This document shows, one piece after another, positions 21,759-31,434 of a DNA stretch of 64,000 nucleotides. The notes below the pieces were generated by a model. The model was given only the letters and a program-made list of their open reading frames with translations. It was not told where the DNA came from and searched no databases. Each line of letters opens with the position of its first letter. Position 1 is the stretch's first letter. Source of the DNA: Actinomycetales bacterium (lineage in GTDB: Bacteria; Actinomycetota; Actinomycetes; Actinomycetales; Dermatophilaceae); contig JADJVI010000052.1 in assembly GCA_016710645.1 (NCBI GenBank), positions 1 through 64,000 on the forward strand. Reading direction: 5' to 3'. The translations under genes and the position numbers were made by a program.

Positions 21759-24455
21759 ATGGAAACCGCCGAGATCAGGCGCCGCTGGTTGTCGTACTTC
21801 GAGGGCAAGGGGCACACCGTCGTCCCTAGCGCCCCGCTGCTCTACGACGACCCCAACCTGCTGTTCGTCAATGCCGGCATGGTGCCGTTCAAGCCGTACT
21901 TCCTCGGGCAGGAGACCCCGCCCTACGACCGGGCCACCAGCGTCCAGAAGTGCCTACGCACCGGCGACATCGAGGAGGTCGGGAAGACCTCCCGGCACGG
22001 CACCTTCTTCCAGATGAACGGCAACTTCTCGTTCGGCGACTACTTCAAGGCCGGGGCCATCGAGTTCGCCTGGGACTTGCTCACCAGTTCGCTCGAGTCT
22101 GGCGGCTATGGACTGGACGGTGACAAGCTCTGGGCCACCGTCTACCACGATGACGACGAGGCGGCCGACCTCTGGGTGCAGCTGACCGGCATACCGGCCG
22201 AGCGGGTCGTGCGCCGTGGGATGGCCGACAACTTCTGGTCGATGGGCGTGCCCGGGCCGTGTGGGCCGTGCAGCGAGATCTACTACGACCGCGGGCCGGA
22301 GTACGGCCGCGAGGGTGGCCCGGCCGTCGACGAGGATCGCTACCTCGAGGTCTGGAACCTCGTCTTCATGCAGAACATCCGCGGTGAGGGTGGCGGCAAG
22401 GAGGGCTACCCCATCCTCGGGGACCTGCCCGCCAAGAACGTCGACACCGGCATGGGCCTGGAACGGATGGCCTCGCTATTGCAGGGCGTCGACAACCTCT
22501 ACGAGATCGACGAGGTCTTCCCGGTGTTGGCCAAGGCCGCCCAGATGACCGGCAAGGTCTACGGCGAGCAGTCCGGCAAGGATGCCGCGACGAGCCACCC
22601 CGACGACGTAGGCCTGCGAGTCGTGGCCGACCACGTGCGCTCCTCGCTCATGCTCATCGGTGACGGTGTCACTCCGGGTAACGAGGGGCGCGGCTATGTG
22701 CTGCGTCGGATGCTGCGCCGGGCAGTGCGCTCGATGCGGCTGCTGGGCTACGACCGCCCCGCGCTGCCCGAGCTGCTGCCGGTGAGCATGGAGCGGATGA
22801 GCAAGTCCTACCCCGTGCTGCGCACCGACTGGGAGCGAATCTCCTCGATCGCGTATGCCGAGGAAGAGGCATTCCGGCGCACCCTCGTTTCGGGCACGAC
22901 GATCCTCGACACGGCGGTCGCGCGGCTCAAGAGCGCAGGGTCGACCTCTCTCTCGGGGGCTCAGGCGTTCGCCCTGCACGACACCTACGGTTTCCCCATC
23001 GACCTCACCCTGGAGATGGCGGCAGAGCAGGGTGTCGAGGTCGACGAGGCCGGATTCCGGCGGCTCATGGCGCAGCAGCGTGACCGCGCCAAGGCCGACG
23101 CCAAGGCGAAGAAGTCGGCGCACGGGGACACCGGGATGTACCGCGAACTGGCCGACGCTCTCGGCCACGCCGTCGAATTCACCGGGTACGACGAGGTCGT
23201 CTCGGAGGCCAGAGTCTCGGGCATCCTCCGCGACGGCGTATCGGTGGCTTCGGCTGGGCCGGGTGAGCAGATCGAACTGGTGCTGGACCGCACGCCCTTC
23301 TATGCCGAAGGCGGTGGCCAACTCGCCGATGGCGGCCGCATCGAGCTCGAGAACGGTGCGGTCATCGAGGTCCGCGACGTGCAGAGCCCGATCACCGGCC
23401 TGCCGGTCCACCGGGCGACTGTCGTGCTCGGCGAGGTCTCGGTGGGGGAGAGTGCCCATGCGCTGGTCGACATCGAGCGCCGTCGGTCGATCTCCCGGGC
23501 CCACACCGCCACGCACATGGTCCACAAGGCCATTCGTGAGGCCCTCGGGGACACCGCGACGCAGGCCGGTTCCGAGAACGCGCCCGGCCGATTCCGGTTC
23601 GACTTCAATGCTCAGCACGCGGTACCGCTGTCTCTGCTGCGCGACATCGAAGCGCGGGTCAATGCCGTCCTCCTGGAAGACCTGCCGGTCCACGCTGAGG
23701 TGATGTCCCAACAGCAGGCCCTCGACTCCGGGGCGATGGCGCTGTTCGGCGAGAAGTACGGCTCCGCCGTGCGGGTCGTGTCCGTCGGTGACTGGGCCCG
23801 CGAGCTCTGCGGCGGCACGCACGCCCAGCGCTCCAGCCAGCTCGGCGTCGTCAAGCTGCTTGGCGAGGCGTCGATCGGGTCCGGGGTCCGGCGCGTGGAG
23901 GCGCTGGTCGGTGCCGACGCCTACTCGTTCCTCGCGCGCGAGCACGCCATCGTCGGCCAGCTCACCGATGTCCTCAAGGGCCGCCCGGAGGAGCTGCCCG
24001 AGCGAATCAACGGCATCCTCACCCGACTGCGCGACGCCGAACGGGAGATCGCGACGATCCGCCAACAGCAAGCTCTCGCCGTCGCGCCGGGATTGGTGGC
24101 CGGGGCCCGGCAGATCGGCCCGGTCCGCCTGGTCACTCACGACGCGGGCGGCTCGATCACGGCCGATGACCTGCGCACCCTGGTGCTCGACGTGCGGGCC
24201 CGTCTCGGCAACGACCAGGGCACGGTTGTCGCGATGACAGCGGCGCCCGGGGACAAGCCAGTGGTCGTCGTGGCGACCAATGAGTCCGCGCGCGCAGCTG
24301 GTGTCAAGGCAGGTCAGCTGGTTCGCCTGGCGGCCCAGGTGCTCGGTGGAGGCGGTGGCGGCAAGGACGACCTCGCCCAAGGCGGAGGCACCGACGCTTC
24401 CCGGATGGGCCCGGCGCTGGGTGCGATCGAAGAGTTCCTCCGCGGGCAGGCCTGA
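21759..24455 (+). CDS. alaS: Alanyl-tRNA synthetase
   Basis: The full-length class II enzyme (898 residues) has a catalytic core with RHGTFFQMNGNFSFGDYFK and the GMGLERMA motif 3. The editing domain carries zinc-binding HTATHMVH and CGGTH that clears Ser/Gly-tRNA(Ala). The C-Ala domain ends in the GGGGGKDDLAQGGG glycine-rich segment. ATG 21759 begins the conserved METAEIRRRWLSYFEGKGH. It is followed closely by ruvX and mltG, the common actinobacterial order. Confidence 0.98.
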   Translation: METAEIRRRWLSYFEGKGHTVVPSAPLLYDDPNLLFVNAGMVPFKPYFLGQETPPYDRATSVQKCLRTGDIEEVGKTSRHGTFFQMNGNFSFGDYFKAGAIEFAWDLLTSSLESGGYGLDGDKLWATVYHDDDEAADLWVQLTGIPAERVVRRGMADNFWSMGVPGPCGPCSEIYYDRGPEYGREGGPAVDEDRYLEVWNLVFMQNIRGEGGGKEGYPILGDLPAKNVDTGMGLERMASLLQGVDNLYEIDEVFPVLAKAAQMTGKVYGEQSGKDAATSHPDDVGLRVVADHVRSSLMLIGDGVTPGNEGRGYVLRRMLRRAVRSMRLLGYDRPALPELLPVSMERMSKSYPVLRTDWERISSIAYAEEEAFRRTLVSGTTILDTAVARLKSAGSTSLSGAQAFALHDTYGFPIDLTLEMAAEQGVEVDEAGFRRLMAQQRDRAKADAKAKKSAHGDTGMYRELADALGHAVEFTGYDEVVSEARVSGILRDGVSVASAGPGEQIELVLDRTPFYAEGGGQLADGGRIELENGAVIEVRDVQSPITGLPVHRATVVLGEVSVGESAHALVDIERRRSISRAHTATHMVHKAIREALGDTATQAGSENAPGRFRFDFNAQHAVPLSLLRDIEARVNAVLLEDLPVHAEVMSQQQALDSGAMALFGEKYGSAVRVVSVGDWARELCGGTHAQRSSQLGVVKLLGEASIGSGVRRVEALVGADAYSFLAREHAIVGQLTDVLKGRPEELPERINGILTRLRDAEREIATIRQQQALAVAPGLVAGARQIGPVRLVTHDAGGSITADDLRTLVLDVRARLGNDQGTVVAMTAAPGDKPVVVVATNESARAAGVKAGQLVRLAAQVLGGGGGGKDDLAQGGGTDASRMGPALGAIEEFLRGQA

Positions 24456-24458
24456 CCC

Positions 24459-24956
24459 TTGCCCGTGGGCCGCTGCCTCGGCGTGGACGTGGGGGAGGTC
24501 CGCGTCGGGGTCGCGGAAAGCGACCCCGACGGCATCCTCGCCACCCCCGTGGACACCCTGCCTCGCGACCACGAACCCACCAAGACCGACGTGTATGCCG
24601 TCGCGCGGCTGGCCGCCGAGCGCGGCGCGCGGGTCGTTTACGTCGGGCTGCCCCGGTCGATGTCCGGCACGGAGGGCGAAGCGGCGCGACGAGCTCGCGG
24701 CTACGCCCGCGAGCTTGCGGTGCTGCTGGCGCCTGGCAGCGTACGGTTGGTCGACGAACGGCTCACCACCGTCCAGTCCCACCGGCAGTTGTATGCCAGT
24801 GGCCGGGCTGGTCGGCAGCACCGAGCCGTCGTGGACCAGGTCGCTGCCGTCCTGATCCTGCAGGGTGCGCTAGACGCCGAACGCAGTACAGGGGCGCTGC
24901 CCGGCGATGTCGTGACAGCAGTGGGCCGGAAGCCCCGAACGAAGGAACGTTCATGA
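24459..24956 (+). CDS. ruvX: Putative pre-16S rRNA nuclease / Holliday junction resolvase (YqgF)
   Basis: The product is an RNase H-fold protein of about 163-165 residues. It has the N-terminal LGVDVGEVRVGVAESD acidic site, VDERLTT in the middle, and a conserved C-terminal Asp in HRAVVDQVAAVLIL. Start is TTG 24459 or GTG 24465; both precede the conserved GRCLGVD. The stop overlaps the mltG ATG. The family processes the 5' end of 16S rRNA and is also annotated as a Holliday junction resolvase. Confidence 0.92.
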   Translation: MPVGRCLGVDVGEVRVGVAESDPDGILATPVDTLPRDHEPTKTDVYAVARLAAERGARVVYVGLPRSMSGTEGEAARRARGYARELAVLLAPGSVRLVDERLTTVQSHRQLYASGRAGRQHRAVVDQVAAVLILQGALDAERSTGALPGDVVTAVGRKPRTKERS

Positions 24957-26266
24957 GCGACCACGCCAGCGGCGGTGGAGGCCAGCCCACCGACCCGGCC
25001 TCGGTGCCGTACGACCAGGAAGCTCCCTGGGAGGACACCGTTGAGTTTTCCGATGCCCATGACCCGGAGGGGTGGGACGGGGACATCCACGGGCAATGGG
25101 CGGACGACTCCGACGATGTGGACGGGTCCGCCGAGCACCATGACGAGTTCCTCGCCAGCGCTCCCGCGGCTGCTGTCGCGGCCACCAGTCGACGTGAACT
25201 CAAGGCGCACCGCGGCCGGCGCAAGGGTCGCCGTGGGCTGGTGCTGCTGATCACCCTCGCGCTCCTGGCAGCAGCGGCATACGTCGGCGTCTCTGTTGTC
25301 CGCCCGATGTTCACCGGGTCGGCCAACGACTACCCCGGGCCTGGCACCGAAGCGGTGAGCTTCACCGTCAACAGCGGCGATACCGGACGCACCATGGGCG
25401 CCAACCTGGAGAAGGCCGGCGTCGTCAAGACGGCCAAGGCCTTCGTCGAGGCATTCACGGCCGAGCCGAAGTCGGCAGCCATCCAGCCGGGCGACTATGC
25501 GCTGAAGAAGGAGATGAAGGCTACCGACGTCGTGGCCTTCCTCATCGACTCCAAGAACCGCCAGGTTCCCAAGGTGACCGTGCGAGAAGGTTTGTGGGCC
25601 ACGGAGATCTACGCGCTGCTAGCCAAGGCGACCGGCAAGCCGGTGGCCGACTACGAGGCCGCAGCCAAGGACGCGGCCGCACTGGGGTTACCGAGCACGG
25701 CGAAGGGCAACATCGAGGGCTGGCTCTTCCCGGCGACCTACGAGTTCTCCAGCAAGAACAGCGCCGCCGAGCAGTTGCGCGCCATGGTCGCCAAGACAGT
25801 GAGCGAGTTGGCCAAGCTGGGTGTGACGGCCGAGCAGGCGCCCCGGGTGCTGACTATCGCCAGCATCGTCGAAGCCGAGGCCAGCCGGGCCGAGGACCGT
25901 CCCAAGGTGGCCCGGGTCATCGATAACCGCTTGGCGGTCCCGATGCGGCTGCAGTTGGACTCGACGGTCAGTTACGGGGTGAAACAGCGGGCCATCACGA
26001 CGACCGACGCCGAGCGGGCCGACCCGAACAAGTGGAACACCTACGTCAACGACGGCCTGCCGATCGGTCCGATCAGCAACCCCGGCGTGGCCTCGATCCA
26101 GGCCGCGCTCAGCCCAGCTGCCGGCAACTGGCTCTTCTTCGTGGCGGTCAACCCGGAGTACGGCGAGACCAAGTTCACCGCGTCGCAGGCCGAGCACGAC
26201 AAAAACGTCGCGGAGTTCCAGGCGTGGTGTCAGAAGCCGGAGAACCAGGGCAAGTGCACCCGGTGA
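24953..26266 (+). CDS. mltG: Endolytic murein transglycosylase MltG
   Basis: The 437-residue protein has a long acidic, disordered N-terminal cytoplasmic region (1-90), one TM helix at about 95-115, then a periplasmic-side LysM-like segment and the YceG catalytic domain with the glutamate in IASIVEAEASR and the NPEYGETKF end motif. It cleaves nascent glycan strands and sets their length. ATGA coupling upstream and GTGA coupling to aroE downstream place it in one operon. Confidence 0.94.
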   Translation: MSDHASGGGGQPTDPASVPYDQEAPWEDTVEFSDAHDPEGWDGDIHGQWADDSDDVDGSAEHHDEFLASAPAAAVAATSRRELKAHRGRRKGRRGLVLLITLALLAAAAYVGVSVVRPMFTGSANDYPGPGTEAVSFTVNSGDTGRTMGANLEKAGVVKTAKAFVEAFTAEPKSAAIQPGDYALKKEMKATDVVAFLIDSKNRQVPKVTVREGLWATEIYALLAKATGKPVADYEAAAKDAAALGLPSTAKGNIEGWLFPATYEFSSKNSAAEQLRAMVAKTVSELAKLGVTAEQAPRVLTIASIVEAEASRAEDRPKVARVIDNRLAVPMRLQLDSTVSYGVKQRAITTTDAERADPNKWNTYVNDGLPIGPISNPGVASIQAALSPAAGNWLFFVAVNPEYGETKFTASQAEHDKNVAEFQAWCQKPENQGKCTR

Positions 26267-27078
26267 TCCACCATCGCGCCGGCGTGTGTGGCAAGCCGAT
26301 TGCCCACTCGCTGTCGCCGGTGCTGCACGGAACGGCATACCAGGCCCTGGGGCTGACCGACTGGAGCTATGACCGGGCGGAGGTCGACGAGGACTCGTTC
26401 CTGCCCCATGTCGCGAGCTTGGACGAGTCGTGGCGTGGGCTCTCGCTGACCATGCCGCTTAAGGAGGTCGCTTTCCAGGCGTGCGCCGAGGTGAGCGACC
26501 TGGCGCGGGTCGTCGGAGCGATCAACACCCTGGTGCGCAGCGCTGCCGACGGGTCGTGGGCGGGTGACAACACCGATGTCCATGGCATCGTCGCGGCGCT
26601 GTCCGAAGCCAGCGTGGGTCGTGGCGGTCGAGCTGTTGTCGTCGGCGGCGGCGCCACTGCGCGATCTGCGCTGGCGGCCCTTGCCGAGATCGGCGTGACC
26701 GAGGCGGTCCTGCTGGTGCGGCGTGAGATCCGCCACAAGACCGAGGCGGTCGCGCAGCAGCTTGGGATCTCCGTCCAGGCCGCGCCGCTCACGGCGCTGG
26801 CCGATGCCGTCGACGTGGTCATCGGGACTGTCCCTCCGGCCGCTTACCCCGCCGATTTCCAGCTTGCTCCGGGCGAGGGCGGGGTCGTGCTCGACTGCGT
26901 CTACGGCGGCGGTCCCAGCCCGTTGCTTGCCGCCGCGGTCTTGGCCGGGTATGCCGCCGTGCCGGGCACCGAGATGCTGTTGCACCAGGCGGCAGCGCAG
27001 GTGCGTCTGATGACTGGTCATGAGCCGCCGGTTGCCGAAATGCGAGCTGCCCTGCAGGCGGCCTTGCCGGGGCAGTAG
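26263..27078 (+). CDS. aroE: Shikimate dehydrogenase
   Basis: The 271-residue NADPH-dependent enzyme reduces 3-dehydroshikimate. The shikimate site is seen in GKPIAHSLSPVLH and LTMPLKEVAF (catalytic Lys), the catalytic Asp in GDNTDVHG, and the NADP-binding loop in VVGGGATARSAL. GTG 26263 overlaps the mltG stop. It is the first of the aromatic genes here. Confidence 0.95.
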   Translation: MIHHRAGVCGKPIAHSLSPVLHGTAYQALGLTDWSYDRAEVDEDSFLPHVASLDESWRGLSLTMPLKEVAFQACAEVSDLARVVGAINTLVRSAADGSWAGDNTDVHGIVAALSEASVGRGGRAVVVGGGATARSALAALAEIGVTEAVLLVRREIRHKTEAVAQQLGISVQAAPLTALADAVDVVIGTVPPAAYPADFQLAPGEGGVVLDCVYGGGPSPLLAAAVLAGYAAVPGTEMLLHQAAAQVRLMTGHEPPVAEMRAALQAALPGQ

Positions 27079-27082
27079 GCCG

Positions 27083-27751
27083 ATGCGCGGGCCCGCCTGG
27101 CTGGTCCTCGGGGCCACCCTGCTCGGGTATGCCGTGGGGTCCTTCCTCGCGCGTCGGCTCGCCGTGGCGGCATACCGGATCGTCGAGGACGAGACCCATC
27201 CGCTGCCCGGCAAGCTCTGGACGGTGCCCGTGGTCGTGGCCGCCACGTGGGGACTGCTGGCCTGGGCGATCGGCGGGCGGGCCAGCGGACTGGAGCTACC
27301 GGCATACCTGCTCCTGGGGCTGGTGGGGGTGGCTCTGGCTCGCATCGACGCGGACGTGCACCGGCTGCCGCAGGGCCTGACCCATCCCACGGCGGTGCTC
27401 GTGCCGGGGTTGCTCGCCGTCTCGACGGTGGCGACCGGACGGTGGGCGGCGCTGGGGTGGGCGTTGGTCATCGGGCTTCTCGTTGGCGTCGTGTTCCTGC
27501 TACTGGCGGTGCTCCCTGGCGGCGGCTTCGGACTCGGCGACGCGCTCCTGGGCACGATCCTCGGGGTGGCGCTGGGCTATCTGCATCCCTGGCTCCCGGC
27601 CGCAGCAGTGCTCGTTGCGGTTGTCCTGGCGGGGATGTGGACGGTGGTGCAGCTCGTGCGTCGCCGCGTCACGCTGCGCGGTCACATCGCCTTCGGGCCC
27701 TTTCTGCTGCTCGGGGCGCTGCTGGCTCTGCTGGCCTGGAGTGCCTCCTGA
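27083..27751 (+). CDS. Prepilin peptidase (A24 family)
   Basis: The polytopic protein (222 residues) has about six to seven TM helices and the two aspartate motifs of type IV prepilin peptidases: IDADVHRLPQGLTHP with Asp89, and GFGLGD with Asp153. It lacks the cysteine-rich N-terminal methylase domain of PilD, which is usual for short actinobacterial forms. The position between aroE and aroC is conserved in actinobacteria. It processes type IV or Tad-type pilins encoded elsewhere. Three copies of the dispersed motif fall within its first 230 bases (near 27127, 27169, 27300). Confidence 0.85.
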   Translation: MRGPAWLVLGATLLGYAVGSFLARRLAVAAYRIVEDETHPLPGKLWTVPVVVAATWGLLAWAIGGRASGLELPAYLLLGLVGVALARIDADVHRLPQGLTHPTAVLVPGLLAVSTVATGRWAALGWALVIGLLVGVVFLLLAVLPGGGFGLGDALLGTILGVALGYLHPWLPAAAVLVAVVLAGMWTVVQLVRRRVTLRGHIAFGPFLLLGALLALLAWSAS

Positions 27752-27823
27752 GCCGGCCGCCACGGCGTCTTGCCATCCGGTGGCCGCGCGGGGTGAGGGA
27801 AGGGAGCGTGGGAAGATTCGGGC

Positions 27824-29047
27824 ATGTTGCGCTGGCTCACCGCGGGGGAATCACACGGACCTGCGCTCGTGGCGATCATGGAGGGCCTCCCTGCCGGGGT
27901 AGAGGTCACCTCCGCTGACCTGGGGGCGGCCCTGGCCCGGCGTCGGCTGGGCTTCGGCCGCGGAGCGCGGATGGCCTTCGAACGTGACGAGGTCGAGTTC
28001 CTGGGCGGGGTGCGGCATGGGCGCAGCCTTGGCTCCCCGGTGGCGATCCGGATCGGCAACTCGGAATGGCCCAAGTGGCAGACCGTCATGAGCCCCGACC
28101 CGGTCGACCCGGATGCGTATGCCGCGGCCGACGACGTCAACGCCGACAAGGAGATCGCCCGCAACAAGCCGTTGACCCGGCCCCGTCCCGGTCACGCCGA
28201 CCTGGCCGGAATGCAGAAGTACGGTTTCGACGACGCCCGCCCAGTGCTGGAGCGGGCCTCGGCTCGCGAGACTGCGGCGCGGGTGGCCCTCGGTGAGGTC
28301 GCTGCGCGGTTCCTCCACCAGGCTTATGGCATCCGGCTCGTGTCGCACACGGTGGCCATTGGCGCCGCCGGTGTGACCGATCAAGCCGAGTTGCCCACCC
28401 CTGATGACGTCGCCCGGCTCGACGCCGACCCAGTGCGCACCCTCGACACCGACGGATCCGCGGCCATGGTCGCGGAGGTCGAGGCGGCGCGTAAAGACGG
28501 CGACACCCTCGGCGGCGTCGTCGAGGTGCTGGCCTACGGTCTGCCGCCGGGCTTGGGCTCCCATGTCCACTGGGACCGTCGGCTCGACGCCCGGCTGGCC
28601 GCCGCCCTGATGGGAATCCAGGCGATCAAGGGAGTCGAGGTCGGCGACGGCTTCGAGACCGCCCGCCGGCGGGGGTCGGCCGCTCACGACGAGATGGAGC
28701 GTGACGCCGACGGCACCATCCGGCGCCGTTCCGGCCGGGCCGGGGGCACCGAGGGCGGCATGTCGACCGGCCAGCCGCTGCGAGTCCGGGCCGCGATGAA
28801 ACCCATCTCGACCGTGCCCCGTGCCTTGGACACCGTCGACATCGCTGGCGATGAGCCCGCCAAGGCGATCCACCAGCGCAGCGATGTCTGCGCCGTGCCC
28901 GCAGCCGGCGTCGTCGCCGAGGCGATGGTCGCTCTCGTGTTGGCCGAGGCCTGCCTGGAGAAGTTCGGCGGCGACAGCGTGGCCGAGACGGCACGCAACC
29001 ACACGGCATACCTGGCTGCTGTTCCCGAGCGGATGCGGTCGTGGTGA
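27824..29047 (+). CDS. aroC: Chorismate synthase
   Basis: The 407-residue FMN-dependent enzyme converts EPSP to chorismate. It shows the signatures GESHGPALVAIMEGLP near the N-terminus, RPRPGHADL, and the C-terminal RSDVCAVPAAGVVAEAM. ATG 27824 starts the family-typical MLRWLTAGESHG. The stop overlaps the aroK GTG. Confidence 0.97.
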   Translation: MLRWLTAGESHGPALVAIMEGLPAGVEVTSADLGAALARRRLGFGRGARMAFERDEVEFLGGVRHGRSLGSPVAIRIGNSEWPKWQTVMSPDPVDPDAYAAADDVNADKEIARNKPLTRPRPGHADLAGMQKYGFDDARPVLERASARETAARVALGEVAARFLHQAYGIRLVSHTVAIGAAGVTDQAELPTPDDVARLDADPVRTLDTDGSAAMVAEVEAARKDGDTLGGVVEVLAYGLPPGLGSHVHWDRRLDARLAAALMGIQAIKGVEVGDGFETARRRGSAAHDEMERDADGTIRRRSGRAGGTEGGMSTGQPLRVRAAMKPISTVPRALDTVDIAGDEPAKAIHQRSDVCAVPAAGVVAEAMVALVLAEACLEKFGGDSVAETARNHTAYLAAVPERMRSW

Positions 29048-29565
29048 GTGCTGCCGCCCGACCGGTGGTCGTCCTGGCCGGCCCCCCCGGGTCGGGCAAG
29101 ACAACCGTCGGCACCGCGCTTGCGACTCTCCTCGGGGTGGCGCTGCACGACACGGATGCGGCGATTGTCGCGGCGACCGGGCGCACGATCTCCGACATTT
29201 TCCTCGACGATGGCGAGCCCGCCTTCCGGGCTTTGGAGCGCGACGAGGTGGCGCGGGCGCTGCGCGAGGAAGCCGGCGTTGTCGCGCTCGGTGGTGGCGC
29301 GGTGATGGACTCCGCGACGCAGGCCGCCCTTGTCGGGCATCGGGTGGTCTTTCTCGACGTGGGGATCGCAGATGCCGCGCGACGGGTCGGCTTCGACCAG
29401 TCCCGGCCGCTCTTGGCGGTCAATCCGCGCGCGTCCTGGGTCGCGATGATGGCCCAGCGCCGCCCTACCTACGAGCGGGTGGCGACCTGGCGGGTCGACA
29501 CCGCCGGCCGCACGCCGGCCGACATTGCCGTCGAGATCGCCGCGCTGCTGGAGGAAGGCTCATGA
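29044..29565 (+). CDS. aroK: Shikimate kinase
   Basis: The 173-residue P-loop kinase has Walker A AGPPGSGKTT, shikimate-binding Asp in HDTDAAI, GGGAVMD (glycine loop) and the lid arginine in RPLLAV. GTG 29044 overlaps the aroC TGA; GTG 29041 is an alternative. The stop overlaps the aroB ATG. Confidence 0.94.
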   Translation: MSAAARPVVVLAGPPGSGKTTVGTALATLLGVALHDTDAAIVAATGRTISDIFLDDGEPAFRALERDEVARALREEAGVVALGGGAVMDSATQAALVGHRVVFLDVGIADAARRVGFDQSRPLLAVNPRASWVAMMAQRRPTYERVATWRVDTAGRTPADIAVEIAALLEEGS

Positions 29566-30677
29566 CCGCGCGCATCGAGGTCGGCGACGGTTCTCCTGCC
29601 TCCCCCCGGTATGCCGTGCTCGTGGGTCGCGGGCTGCTCGCCGATGGCGGGTCGGCCGTCCATGGCCTGCTCCCGCCCGGGGTGGCGCGGGTGCTCATCG
29701 TCCATCCTGAGTCGATGGAGCAGCGGGCAGCCGTGCTCGCCGCCGGGTTGCGCGAGCGTGGCCTCACCGTGCACCTGGGCCTGGTCCCCGACGCCGAGGC
29801 GGCCAAGACCGCCACCGTGGCAGCGCAGCTCTGGCAGCAGCTCGGTCTGGCGGGCTTCACCCGAAGTGACGCCGTCATCGGGCTGGGTGGTGGCACCGTG
29901 ACCGACCTGGCCGGCTTCGTCGCGGCCACGTGGCTGCGTGGGGTCGCCGTGGTGCAGGTGCCGACGACGCTTCTCGCGATGGTCGATGCTGCCGTGGGCG
30001 GCAAGACCGGCATCAACACCGCCGAGGGCAAGAATCTCGTCGGGGCCTTCCATCCGCCGGTCGGGGTCATCTGCGACCTCGACACGCTGACCACCCTGCC
30101 CCGCGCCGATCTCGTGGCTGGGATGGCCGAGGTGGTCAAGCACGGGTTCATCCGCGACCAGCGCACCCTCGACCTCATCGCCGCCGACCCCACGACCGCC
30201 TGCGATCCCAGTGGCCCGGTGCTGGCCGAGCTCGTGACGCGATCGATCGAGGTCAAGGCGGCGGTGGTCACCGAGGACCTGCGCGAGGCCGGGCTGCGCG
30301 AAATCCTTAACTACGGCCACACCTTCGGACACGCCATCGAGCAAGTCGAGGATTACCGCTGGCGGCATGGTGAGGCCGTGTCGGTCGGGATGGTCTATGC
30401 GGCTGAATTGGCTTGCCTAGCAGGGCTGTTGACCGAGGCCGAGGTCGCCGAGCACCGGCGGATCCTCGCCGCGGTCGGGCTGCCCACGGCATACCGGATC
30501 GGGCCCGAAGTGGATCGGGAGGCGCGCTGGGCGGCTCTGGCTACCGCCATGGGGCGAGACAAGAAGGCGCGGGGGAGCACCCTGCGCTTCGTCGTCCTGG
30601 CGGGGCTGGGACAGCCCCAGCGACTGGCCGGACCGAGCGACGACCTACTGCGAGCAGCCTTCGACCGGGTGATCTGA
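29562..30677 (+). CDS. aroB: 3-Dehydroquinate synthase
   Basis: The 371-residue Zn2+/NAD+-dependent enzyme cyclises DAHP. It shows the NAD-binding GLGGGTVTDLAGF, VPTTLLAMVDAAVGGKTG, and metal-ligand motifs in GMAEVVKHGFI and NYGHTFGHAIE. ATGA coupling to aroK. It closes the aroC-K-B block, with efp following as in other actinobacteria. Confidence 0.97.
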   Translation: MTARIEVGDGSPASPRYAVLVGRGLLADGGSAVHGLLPPGVARVLIVHPESMEQRAAVLAAGLRERGLTVHLGLVPDAEAAKTATVAAQLWQQLGLAGFTRSDAVIGLGGGTVTDLAGFVAATWLRGVAVVQVPTTLLAMVDAAVGGKTGINTAEGKNLVGAFHPPVGVICDLDTLTTLPRADLVAGMAEVVKHGFIRDQRTLDLIAADPTTACDPSGPVLAELVTRSIEVKAAVVTEDLREAGLREILNYGHTFGHAIEQVEDYRWRHGEAVSVGMVYAAELACLAGLLTEAEVAEHRRILAAVGLPTAYRIGPEVDREARWAALATAMGRDKKARGSTLRFVVLAGLGQPQRLAGPSDDLLRAAFDRVI

Positions 30678-30729
30678 CCTCCGACTACGCGCGGCGCATC
30701 GGCGAATCGGGGTAGCAGCCCATGCACGG

Positions 30730-30735
30730 TAGACT
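30730..30735 (+). promoter_or_regulatory. Putative -10 box upstream of efp
   Basis: TAGACT is a good actinobacterial -10 hexamer. It would give an efp leader of about 68 bases. The -35 is not convincing. A core motif copy (CGGCATAC) lies in the leader at 30777-30784. Confidence 0.4.
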
Positions 30736-30809
30736 CGACCGGAATCCCACCAGGCCTTCGACGGGTGCTGCGCGCCCGGCATACCAGCGAGCAAGAAAGC
30801 GACACCCCC

Positions 30810-31370
30810 GTGGCAACCACCAATGACCTCAAGAACGGGCTCGTTCTCAACATCGACGGGCAGCTGTGGACCGTCGTCGAGTTCCAGCACGTCAAGCCCG
30901 GCAAGGGCCCCGCGTTCGTGCGCACCAAGCTGAAGAACGTCATGTCCGGCAAGGTCGTCGACAAGACCTTCAACGCGGGCGTCAAGGTCGAGACGTCCAA
31001 TGTCGACAAGCGCACCATGCAGTACCTCTACAAGGACGGGTCTGACTTCGTCTTCATGGACATCGACACCTACGACCAGTTGCATGTCTCCGAGACGGTG
31101 GTCGGCACGGCGGCCAACTACCTGCTGGAGAACCAGAACGCCATCGTTGCGACCCACGAGGGCGTGCCGCTCTACATCGAGCTCCCGGCGTCCGTCGTGC
31201 TCGTCATCTCGCACACCGAGCCGGGCCTGCAGGGCGACCGCTCCACCGGCGGCACCAAGCCGGCCACCCTGGAGACCGGCGCGTCGATCCAGGTGCCGCT
31301 CTTTCTCGAGTCCGGCACCAAGGTCAAGGTCGACACCCGCGACGGCTCCTACCTCGGCCGCGTCAACTGA
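30810..31370 (+). CDS. efp: Elongation factor P
   Basis: The 186-residue protein has three OB-like domains and relieves ribosome stalling at polyproline. The acceptor loop PGKGPA places Lys32 at the tip. Actinobacterial EF-P generally acts unmodified with such a proline-containing loop. GTG 30810 begins VATTNDLKNG. The nearby Pro-rich protein at 33290 would be a natural client. Confidence 0.97.
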   Translation: MATTNDLKNGLVLNIDGQLWTVVEFQHVKPGKGPAFVRTKLKNVMSGKVVDKTFNAGVKVETSNVDKRTMQYLYKDGSDFVFMDIDTYDQLHVSETVVGTAANYLLENQNAIVATHEGVPLYIELPASVVLVISHTEPGLQGDRSTGGTKPATLETGASIQVPLFLESGTKVKVDTRDGSYLGRVN

Positions 31371-31387
31371 CGCGCTGAGGCACTGAC

Positions 31388-31406
31388 GCGCCGCTCGCCG
31401 CGGCGC
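31388..31406 (+). terminator. Weak hairpin between efp and nusB
   Basis: GCGCCGC (31388-31394) pairs with GCGGCGC (31400-31406) around a five-base loop, with no T-run. It may only attenuate, since nusB follows in the same direction. Confidence 0.3.
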
Positions 31407-31434
31407 ACCCTCCCTCAACCGAACGGCATACCCC

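Noticed and set aside
22476..24821. Long minus-strand open frame (about 780 codons) opposite alaS
   Set aside because: High GC leaves antisense frames open. The composition is His/Arg/Asp-rich without domains, and alaS is certain.
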